A model generated the notes under the pieces. It was not told the DNA's origin and made no database searches. It saw only the letters and a list, made by a program, of their open reading frames with translations. Shown in pieces: positions 1 to 5,912 of a stretch of DNA of 9,126 nt (position 1 is its first letter; every line of letters starts with the position of its first letter). Origin of the DNA: Flavobacteriaceae bacterium. Lineage in GTDB: Bacteria; Bacteroidota; Bacteroidia; Flavobacteriales; Weeksellaceae. A program made the position numbers and the translations under genes. The stretch spans positions 1 through 9,126 of the forward strand of contig JAITOO010000123.1 of assembly GCA_031289875.1 (NCBI GenBank), written 5' to 3'.

Positions 1-201
1 TTCCGGCGGACTCCAAAAAGCATAGACAATGAACACTATGGCTTCTACTATTAACCCTATGGCTAACACCCAGTTACTGTCTAAATATCCTCCGAAATTG
101 AAATGTGTCATCTTGCACAGAGCGCCTATAATGACCACTGATGCTCCCAAAGAGTAGAACGTGTTTAATCTAATTTCTCTTTTGCTTGCTTTTGCTGCCA
201 T
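1..201 (-). CDS. gldL: GldL/PorL, type IX secretion inner-membrane motor protein (5' part, cut by left edge)
   Basis: The first 67 codons are present, beginning at the ATG at 201; the gene runs off the left edge in frame. GldL is an inner-membrane protein that with GldM forms the proton-driven motor of the type IX secretion and gliding apparatus. The fragment shows the expected two transmembrane helices: about residues 14-29, and about 45-63 ending in a WSPPE segment. Residues matching those known to matter in the family are visible: K30 and H33 at the end of helix 1 (CKMTHF), and E53 in helix 2 (GLIVEAIVF), which corresponds to the essential membrane-buried glutamate. It lies 53 bases downstream of gldK on the same strand, the conserved gldK-gldL order; gldM and gldN should follow outside the window. 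The leader is AT-rich with no evident Shine-Dalgarno sequence, as is usual in this phylum. The identity is firm; the length cannot be judged. Confidence 0.93.
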   Translation of the reverse strand, partial: MAAKASKREIRLNTFYSLGASVVIIGALCKMTHFNFGGYLDSNWVLAIGLIVEAIVFIVYAFWSPPE

Positions 202-254
202 ACTTTTTATTTTTTTTAATTAGCTTTTATTAATTTTATTTATTTACGTAATAA

Positions 255-1691
255 TTAATTTCCTTTATTGTATTTTTTTATTTGAGGGTATTTTACTTTC
301 AAGCCCTCAGGAATAGACTGCACGCGTCTAAAACCGATATAGCTTCGTGCCGAATCTTTGTGTTCCCAGTCTCTTTCACCCACCATCAACATATAGCCGA
401 TGTCTTTCCAAGAGCCTCCTTTGATAACTTTTCTTGCATCTTCAATCCTGTTGCCCAAATAAGGATTCATGGTGGAAGCAATAGTGTAGGAACTGTTGTT
501 GAAAGCAGAACCTGTCCATTCGGAAACGTTGCCAGCCATCTCGTACAATCCAAAACCGTTTTTGTGGAAAGATCTTACAGGGGCAGTGTACATATAGTTA
601 GCTTTTTCATGGTCTTCTATATAGTCGCCTCTTTTTGGTTTAAAATTTGCCAAATAACAACCTCTGTCGTCAATCAGGTAAGGTCCTCCCCAAGGGTATG
701 GAGCGTTTTCCAAACCACCTCTTGCAGCGTATTCCCACTCTACTTCGGTAGGCAGTCTATATTCAAAAACTTTATCTTTTTTCTTTTTTCTGCTTTGATT
801 CCAATCGTTTTTATTTTTGGTGCTGTATGCGCAAAAAGCTCTCGCCTGATTCCAAGTAACGCCGACTATGGGGTAATTTTTAAAAGCTTTATGCCAAAAA
901 TATTGCTCAAACAAAGGCTCGTTATAAGAGTAATTGAAATCCCGCAACCAAACAGTAGTATCAGGATAGATAGCGATGGCTTCTGTTTTTATCAAGCCTT
1001 TGCCACGCCCTTTTTTTCTTATGGCTTCCAATTGGTCTAACCAAGAAAATTTGTAAACCAATTTTCTTCCGTCAATAACCCTTTCTCCGTTAAACCGTTC
1101 CTCAGGAGTATAATAGACAGATTCGATAGCTTCTGCATACGCTACGTCGGGGTATCTTTCAGGATTCCATTCCAAAGGAACAGACCAGTCTAATTCTTTT
1201 CCAACGTTATCGTAGCCGTCTCTACCGCCTTTTTCTTCCAGAAATTTTTGATAAGCGGATTGTTCTTTTTCTGATTTTTTGCTTCTGTACGCATAGTCTC
1301 CGATGCCTTCTCCTTTTCCTTTTCCGCTGCTCTCAGTTCCTGCTTTTTCAGCCAAAAGAGTTCTGACAATGGAATCGCGCACGTAGTTTATAAATTGTCT
1401 GTATTCTGCATTAGTAACTTCGGTGTCATCCATATAGAAAGAAGAAATCGTAACGGTTGTTTGAAGCGCTTTGACTTCCGTTGCGTTGAAATCCATATCG
1501 GATTGACCTAATACGAAAGCGCCACCGGGAATAGGAACCATTCCTATGGGACGTTCCGAAATCCAATTTTGATTTTTATGAGAAGTAACAACTTCTCCCC
1601 GTTCTCCCGGTTTCCCTGTTTTTCCCTTTCTCAAAGATTTACAGGAAACTACCAATGTTAAAACCAATAACAGTAATAATATTTTTTTCAT
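255..1691 (-). CDS. gldK: GldK/PorK, type IX secretion ring lipoprotein with an FGE-sulfatase (SUMF1-like) fold
   Basis: This 478-residue lipoprotein starts with a short hydrophobic signal and a lipobox-like VVSC, making C17 the likely lipidated residue. GldK/PorK forms, with GldN/PorN, a periplasmic ring attached to the outer membrane in the type IX secretion system. From about residue 49 it has the formylglycine-generating-enzyme fold: GMVPIPGGAF, then YMDDTEVTNAEYRQF (about 86-100), YPIVGVTWNQARAFC (about 273-287), YRLPTEVEWEYAARGG (about 311-326), GLYEMAGNVSEW (about 381-392), and a final GGSW...GFRRVQ (about 425-458). The paired catalytic cysteines of true FGE are absent from that last block, so this is a structural member rather than an enzyme. 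A low-complexity Gly/Lys-rich insertion lies at about 117-160, within the middle region where PorK proteins vary. The next gene is gldL. It sits 133 bases after the arginase-like gene and may be read partly from the topA transcript. Confidence 0.95.
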   Translation of the reverse strand: MKKILLLLLVLTLVVSCKSLRKGKTGKPGERGEVVTSHKNQNWISERPIGMVPIPGGAFVLGQSDMDFNATEVKALQTTVTISSFYMDDTEVTNAEYRQFINYVRDSIVRTLLAEKAGTESSGKGKGEGIGDYAYRSKKSEKEQSAYQKFLEEKGGRDGYDNVGKELDWSVPLEWNPERYPDVAYAEAIESVYYTPEERFNGERVIDGRKLVYKFSWLDQLEAIRKKGRGKGLIKTEAIAIYPDTTVWLRDFNYSYNEPLFEQYFWHKAFKNYPIVGVTWNQARAFCAYSTKNKNDWNQSRKKKKDKVFEYRLPTEVEWEYAARGGLENAPYPWGGPYLIDDRGCYLANFKPKRGDYIEDHEKANYMYTAPVRSFHKNGFGLYEMAGNVSEWTGSAFNNSSYTIASTMNPYLGNRIEDARKVIKGGSWKDIGYMLMVGERDWEHKDSARSYIGFRRVQSIPEGLKVKYPQIKKYNKGN

Positions 1692-1741
1692 TATAACTTA
1701 GTTTCGTTCAAAAATTGTGTCAAAATTACTTTTTTTTTTAT

Positions 1742-1757
1742 TTATACCAAAGTATAA
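1742..1757 (-). promoter_or_regulatory. Possible gldK promoter -7 region inside a short inverted repeat
   Basis: In the 133-base gap before gldK, the minus strand carries TACTTTGG (1747-1754), close to but not matching the Bacteroidota -7 consensus TAnnTTTG. It lies within a perfect 6-base inverted repeat with a 4-base spacer (TTATAC / GTATAA). I found no convincing -33 TTG at the right distance. It could be a weak promoter or operator for gldK, or chance in AT-rich DNA. No factor-independent terminator is visible in this gap, so read-through from topA also remains possible. Confidence 0.22.
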
Positions 1758-1824
1758 TTTTTTAAATATCTAAAATCTCTTAACGATGAAATATAGTAAA
1801 TTATTATATTTTATCTGATAAAAA

Positions 1825-2949
1825 TCATAAAAAACGTTTAAACGTCCGCCAATATCGGTCAGGAAGATTTCCTTCCAGCGTGTTTTGGTAGTCTTCTTCC
1901 GAACACGGAACTAATGTCGTCGGCACACTTCCGTTGTCAAAATTAACCACAAGCCACCACTTGTCCACATACTTGTCTTTTAAAAAGACTATCTCTTTAT
2001 CTTCGTGCAACACAATATATTTAATATATTCTTCTTTTTCGTTTTTGTAATATTGTTGCTGGTTTCTGCCGTCAATCAAATACCACAATAACTCTGAAAC
2101 TAATTTTTCAGGCATTTTATTGTGTGAGAAACCTAAAAAATTATATATTCCTGCGGATTTTACCTGCGCAGACAATCCGACATATCTCGCCAAAGCGGAT
2201 ATTTCTCTGCTGTTGAATCCATTAGCAGAATTTCCCGCCGCAAGGCTTTCATCACAATATTCGACGGAATTTAAATTGATTCCGACAAAGTCCGAACTTC
2301 TAAACACAGGCTCGGCATTTTCCGGATTTCGGGTTATGTTTCCTAATCTGAAATATTCAAAATCCAACGTGTCCAAAGTCGCAAGTACTTGATTAGTAAC
2401 AAAATAACTCTGGTATCCGATATTGGAAAAATGGAACAGTGCGCCCGGTTCTTCCAAAATCATTTTGGGAAGATAATTTTCTTCCGAAATTTCCTGCTTG
2501 ATGTCCGCAAAGCGAATATGTGAATCTATTGCCGTGAAATTCAATGGAATATCAAAAATTTTCATCGCTTCATACACAGCATAATTCAAACTCATGTTTC
2601 CGCCCAAAACAATCGGAAAAACTTTCATTTCAAACAGCTCCGTTAAAACTTCTTTAAGCGCAAAATGCGTATCGGAAAGGCTTTCGCCCGGAATGATGTC
2701 TCCCAAATCGTACACGGAAAAAGACCAGTCATTCCACGTCAAACGGTAAAATTCCTCACGAATTTTCTTGATGTTAGAAAACTCCTTTTCGTGTTCCGCA
2801 CCGCGCAAATCAGGGCAGCCGACCAGCGCAATGCTGTTTTCTTCCAAACGTTCCTGCCAATACAAACGGATTTTATGCCCGATATAGTTCGGACGGGAAT
2901 AAATCAACGATTCTTCAACAGGTTGCAAAAATTTTTCTAAGGCGCTCAC
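1825..2949 (-). CDS. Arginase/formimidoylglutamase-fold protein with degenerate metal site (probable pseudoenzyme)
   Basis: This 374-residue protein has the ureohydrolase (arginase, agmatinase, formimidoylglutamase) layout: an LGGNMSLNYAVYEA block at about 115-128, an AIDSH block at 140-144, a VGINLNSVEY block at 222-231, and NSANGFNSREISALARYVG at about 240-258. Past the fold there is a C-terminal extension of about 70 residues with conserved-looking KYIVLHE and PDRYWR motifs. Active enzymes bind two Mn ions through GGxH, DxHxD and SxDxD. Here the His is M119, the second Asp of DxHxD is R146, and both Asp of the last motif are N225 and N227, leaving only D142 and H144. Hydrolysis of an arginase-type substrate is therefore unlikely. 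The start is GTG at 2949; it shares the GTGA with the topA stop, a four-base overlap implying coupled translation, and no other start precedes the fold. Databases would probably label it formimidoylglutamase (HutG-like). The fold is clear; the function is unknown. Confidence 0.82.
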   Translation of the reverse strand: MSALEKFLQPVEESLIYSRPNYIGHKIRLYWQERLEENSIALVGCPDLRGAEHEKEFSNIKKIREEFYRLTWNDWSFSVYDLGDIIPGESLSDTHFALKEVLTELFEMKVFPIVLGGNMSLNYAVYEAMKIFDIPLNFTAIDSHIRFADIKQEISEENYLPKMILEEPGALFHFSNIGYQSYFVTNQVLATLDTLDFEYFRLGNITRNPENAEPVFRSSDFVGINLNSVEYCDESLAAGNSANGFNSREISALARYVGLSAQVKSAGIYNFLGFSHNKMPEKLVSELLWYLIDGRNQQQYYKNEKEEYIKYIVLHEDKEIVFLKDKYVDKWWLVVNFDNGSVPTTLVPCSEEDYQNTLEGNLPDRYWRTFKRFL

Positions 2950-5345
2950 GATTTTTTGGTTTTTGCTGTTTTTGAAGCGGTTTTAGTTGTTTTTTTCGTC
3001 GTTTTTTTAGCAGAAGCTGCCGTTTTTTTCGTTGTCTTTGATGTTTTTGATGTTTTTGATGTTTTCGTTCCTGCTTCGGCAATAATTTTTTTCACCTCTT
3101 CCAATGTCAATTTTTCTGCTTCCGCCCCTTTCGGGATTTTATAATTTTCCTTTCCCTGTTTGATATATGCTCCCCATCGACCGTTAAGTATCTCAATAAC
3201 AGAGTTTTCTGTTTCAAAAGATTTGATAAATTTATTGCGGTCGGCTTCTCTTTTGGCTTCAATCAATTCAATCGCCCGATTGAGCGTGAGAGTTGCCACA
3301 TCGTCTCCCTCTTTGGGTTTCAGAGAAACAAACTTATTGTCATGCTTGACGTAAGGTCCAAACCGCCCGACATTAACTTCTACTTTTTTGTCTTCATATT
3401 CGCCGAGATTTCTCGGAAGTTCAAACAGTTTCAAAGCTTCTTCCAAAGAAATGGAATTAATGGATTGCCCCGTTTGAAGGCTTGCAAATTTGGGTTTTTC
3501 CTCATCGTTGGCTTCCCCGATTTGAACCATAGGACCGAAACGCCCAATTCTGGCATAAACATTCTTTGCGCTTTCGGGGTCTTTGCCGAGTAACCGCTCT
3601 CCTGTGGCGCGTTCTGCGGTTTCTTTGGTCTTTTCGATATTGGAATGAAAATCAGAATAAAAATCGGTCAAAACGCTTTTCCAGTCTTCTTTTCCATCGG
3701 CAATTTCGTCAAAATCTTCTTCGACTTTGGCGGTGAAACCGTAATTTAAAATATTGGGAAAATGTTTGGTAAGGAACTCATTGACAACCAGCCCTATATC
3801 CGTCGGAATCATCTTTCGTCTGTCTCCGCCGTAATTTTCGGTCTGCGTACTTTCTTTCACTTCGTGATTTTGGAGTTCTATAATTTTAATTTTCCGATGT
3901 TTTGGTTCTAAATCCCGAATTTCAACATAGTCTCTTTTTTGAATGGTAGAAATCGTCGGCGCATAAGTGGACGGTCTGCCGATGCCCAATTCTTCGAGTT
4001 TACGCACCAAAGCGGCTTCGTTGTATCTCGGCGCAGGACGGCTGAATTTTTCCATACCTGACATTTTTTCCAACTGCAAAATTTCTCCTACTTGGACTTT
4101 CGGCAGCAATCCGTCGTCTTCGTCTTCGGAATTGTCCGTATCGTTCTGAGTTTGATAGAGTTTCAAAAATCCATCAAAAATGATAACTTCGCCTTTGGCT
4201 ATAAATTTTTCTTTTATTCCCGAAGCGGAAATTTCTACAGCAGTTCTTTCTAATTGAGCATCAGACATCTGAGAAGCCAGTGTTTTGCGCCAAATGAGAT
4301 GATAAAGTTTTTTCTCTGCCTCGTCTGCTCCTGCCGCCTGCACTGCCAGATTGGTCGGACGAATGGCTTCGTGAGCTTCTTGTGCAGATTTGCTTTTAGT
4401 GGTATATTGTCTTGAATGCGAGTACTTTGCTCCGAAATTTTCAGTAATTACAGTTTTTGCAGCGTTAATCGCTTCCTGAGAGAGATTGACACTGTCCGTT
4501 CTCATGTAAGTAATGTGCCCCGATTCGTACAGAGACTGCGCCAACCGCATGGTGCGGCTTACGGAAAAGCCCAGCCGAGAGGCTTCCTGCTGCAAGGTGG
4601 AAGTGGTGAACGGCGCAGACGGTGTGCGTTTCCCCGGTTTTACGTCAATATCGGAAACGGAAAAATCTTTGCCATTGGACTTTTTGATGAAGTCCAGCGA
4701 TTGGCTATATTGTTCAAAATCAGTATCTAATTTAGCTTTTAGAATTTGTTTGGTCTTGTTGAGAAAATTTGCCTCAATTTTATAAACAGAAACGGGAACA
4801 AAATTTTCGATTTCTTTTTCTCTTTCGCAAATCAGGCGTACCGCAACAGATTGCACACGCCCTGCGGACAAGCCTGTTTTGATTTTCGACCAGAGAATCG
4901 GGGACATCTCGAAGCCTACAAGCCTGTCCAGCACACGCCTCGCCTGCTGTGCATTGACAAGATTGATGTCTATATTTCTCGGATTTTTGATGGCGTTTTG
5001 AATAGCATTTTTGGTAATTTCGTGAAAAACAATGCGTTTAGTATTGTCAGGTTTCAGTTTCAGTTGGTTGTACAAATGCCATGCAATGGCTTCTCCCTCG
5101 CGGTCTTCATCGGAAGCAAGCCAAACGGTATCTGCTTTGGAAGCTAAAATTTTGAGTTTTTTTACGACCTCTTTTTTGTCAGGAGAAATTTCATAAATAG
5201 GGTCTAAATTTTTCATATTGATCCCCATATCTTTCTTTGCCAAATCGGTGATATGACCGTAACTTGACTCTACTTCAAAACCTTGACCTAAAAATTTTTT
5301 TATAGTTTTTGCCTTAGCAGGCGACTCTACAATTACCAAATTCAT
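2946..5345 (-). CDS. topA: DNA topoisomerase I (type IA) with lysine-rich C-terminal tail
   Basis: Topoisomerase I relaxes negatively supercoiled DNA by cutting one strand through a 5'-phosphotyrosine link. With the ATG at 5345 the protein has 799 residues. The Toprim domain opens with VIVESPAKAKTI (catalytic E7) and contains DEDREGE (D79, D81, E83, the Mg-binding acids). The active-site Tyr is Y280 in GHITYMRTDS, with the supporting R282. Three GRFGPY/GRWGAY-type C-terminal repeats lie at about 596-650, 654-698 and 715-758. No CxxC zinc ribbons exist; the only cysteine is near residue 173. The tail, 759-799, is made of Lys, Thr, Ser and Ala with 15 lysines in 41 residues, as in other type IA enzymes that use a basic tail for DNA grip. 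A longer reading from TTG at 5363 would begin inside the promoter -7 box and precede the conserved MNLVIVESPAKA start, so I reject it. The stop overlaps the next gene. Confidence 0.97.
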   Translation of the reverse strand: MNLVIVESPAKAKTIKKFLGQGFEVESSYGHITDLAKKDMGINMKNLDPIYEISPDKKEVVKKLKILASKADTVWLASDEDREGEAIAWHLYNQLKLKPDNTKRIVFHEITKNAIQNAIKNPRNIDINLVNAQQARRVLDRLVGFEMSPILWSKIKTGLSAGRVQSVAVRLICEREKEIENFVPVSVYKIEANFLNKTKQILKAKLDTDFEQYSQSLDFIKKSNGKDFSVSDIDVKPGKRTPSAPFTTSTLQQEASRLGFSVSRTMRLAQSLYESGHITYMRTDSVNLSQEAINAAKTVITENFGAKYSHSRQYTTKSKSAQEAHEAIRPTNLAVQAAGADEAEKKLYHLIWRKTLASQMSDAQLERTAVEISASGIKEKFIAKGEVIIFDGFLKLYQTQNDTDNSEDEDDGLLPKVQVGEILQLEKMSGMEKFSRPAPRYNEAALVRKLEELGIGRPSTYAPTISTIQKRDYVEIRDLEPKHRKIKIIELQNHEVKESTQTENYGGDRRKMIPTDIGLVVNEFLTKHFPNILNYGFTAKVEEDFDEIADGKEDWKSVLTDFYSDFHSNIEKTKETAERATGERLLGKDPESAKNVYARIGRFGPMVQIGEANDEEKPKFASLQTGQSINSISLEEALKLFELPRNLGEYEDKKVEVNVGRFGPYVKHDNKFVSLKPKEGDDVATLTLNRAIELIEAKREADRNKFIKSFETENSVIEILNGRWGAYIKQGKENYKIPKGAEAEKLTLEEVKKIIAEAGTKTSKTSKTSKTTKKTAASAKKTTKKTTKTASKTAKTKKS
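3034..3060 (-). repeat. Three 9-base direct repeats coding for Ser-Lys-Thr in the TopA tail
   Basis: On the plus strand the unit is gtNtttgat, three times in tandem (one base differs in the first copy), followed by a diverged fourth copy. On the coding strand it specifies the SKT repeats of the lysine-rich TopA tail. The unit is in frame, so slippage would lengthen or shorten the tail by three residues without breaking the gene. Confidence 0.75.
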
Positions 5346-5360
5346 TTGTAAAAATTTTTG

Positions 5361-5368
5361 CAAAAATA
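5361..5368 (-). promoter_or_regulatory. topA promoter, -7 box (TATTTTTG)
   Basis: The minus strand reads TATTTTTG, a full match to the Bacteroidota housekeeping -7 consensus TAnnTTTG. It lies only 15 bases before the topA ATG, so transcription would begin about 10 bases upstream of the start codon and give a very short leader. No good -33 TTG is seen at the normal spacing; the nearest TTG (5398-5400) is about 29 bases away. A second near-match, TTCCTTTG, lies at 5403-5410. Exact start site unproven. Confidence 0.5.
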
Positions 5369-5505
5369 TGTTTTTTTTTTATAAGCAGCGTATTTTTCAA
5401 CGCAAAGGAATATTTTTTGTTTTTTCAGATTGATTTGTTTTTTGTTTGTAATAGGTATAATTGAAAAGACAGGAACCAAAAAATTAAAAAAATAATTATC
5501 TTGTA

Positions 5506-5538
5506 TTGCATAATACTAAATATTATTCATATATTTGC
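5506..5538 (+). promoter_or_regulatory. Promoter of the padR-pspC operon (TTG - 21 bases - TATATTTG)
   Basis: TATATTTG at 5530-5537 fits TAnnTTTG exactly and is followed by C. A TTG at 5506-5508 lies 21 bases upstream, within the range seen for Bacteroidota -33/-7 pairs. Transcription should begin at about 5542-5545, some 20 bases before the padR ATG. This also argues against the in-frame TTG at 5535 as a start, because it lies inside the -7 box. Confidence 0.6.
5510..5526. promoter_or_regulatory. Inverted repeat in the padR promoter spacer, candidate PadR operator
   Basis: ATAATA-CTAAA-TATTAT is a perfect 6-base inverted repeat with a 5-base spacer, lying wholly between the -33 TTG and the -7 box of the padR promoter. 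PadR/LmrR-type dimers bind dyads in their own promoters and repress them, so autoregulation is a natural reading. AT-rich DNA makes such dyads by chance, and the arms are short. Confidence 0.35.
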
Positions 5539-5564
5539 AAAGGCTTTTAACAATAATTTTAAAA

Positions 5565-5912
5565 ATGAACACAGAAAATATCAAAGCGCAGATGCGTAAA
5601 GGCGTGTTGGAATACTGTATTTTAAGCATCATCAGACGCGGAGATGCCTACGTTTCCGACCTCATCAACGAACTAAAAAAAGGCAGGCTCATCGTGGTTG
5701 AAGGAACGCTTTATCCGCTTCTCACAAGGCTTAAAAACGCGGGGTTCCTCACCTACCGGTGGGAAGAATCAACCTCCGGACCACCGAGAAAATACTACAA
5801 AATTGCTCCGAAAGGAGAAGAATTTTTGAAAGAACTTGCTCAAACATGGCAAGATTTGTCTCATTCCGTAAATATTATAACTAATTATAAATCAACACAA
5901 AGCCATGAATAA
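5565..5912 (+). CDS. PadR-family transcriptional regulator (short, LmrR-like)
   Basis: This 115-residue winged-helix repressor consists of little beyond the DNA-binding domain and a final helix, the length of the short LmrR-type PadR subfamily. The PadR signature is plain: MRKGVLEYCILSII in helix 1, the recognition region VVEGTLYPLLTRLKNAGFL at about 44-62, then the wing with GPPRKYYKIAPKGEEFL at about 72-88. A C-terminal helix (about 84-105) would form the dimer. The start is ATG at 5565; an in-frame TTG at 5535 lies in the promoter. Its last eight bases overlap the start of the PspC-domain gene, so the two are co-transcribed and probably translationally coupled, and PadR most likely represses its own operon, perhaps through the dyad at 5510-5526. 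Such regulators respond to hydrophobic compounds or stress; the inducer here is not evident. The family is sure; the target is inferred. Confidence 0.93.
   Translation: MNTENIKAQMRKGVLEYCILSIIRRGDAYVSDLINELKKGRLIVVEGTLYPLLTRLKNAGFLTYRWEESTSGPPRKYYKIAPKGEEFLKELAQTWQDLSHSVNIITNYKSTQSHE

Noticed and set aside
282..1040. 252-codon plus-strand open frame opposite gldK
   Set aside because: It lies entirely antisense to a clear gldK, its product resembles no family, and long antisense frames are common opposite real genes.
255..1691. Reading GldK as an active formylglycine-generating enzyme or sulfatase maturase
   Set aside because: The catalytic cysteine pair is missing from the final GGSW block, and the gldL neighbour fixes it as the T9SS lipoprotein.
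4746..5147. 133-codon plus-strand open frame opposite topA
   Set aside because: Antisense to the most conserved part of topA (Toprim and flanking motifs); no independent coding signal.
5346..5363. Six-residue N-terminal extension of TopA from a TTG
   Set aside because: The TTG is part of the predicted -7 box, and the family starts at MNLVIVESPAKA.
5456..5461. TATAAT on the plus strand as a promoter -10
   Set aside because: Housekeeping promoters in this phylum use TAnnTTTG; a much better match lies at 5530-5537, closer to padR.
5535..5564. Ten-residue extension of the PadR protein from a TTG
   Set aside because: The TTG lies within the TATATTTG box, upstream of the expected transcription start, and the ATG at 5565 gives the normal family length.
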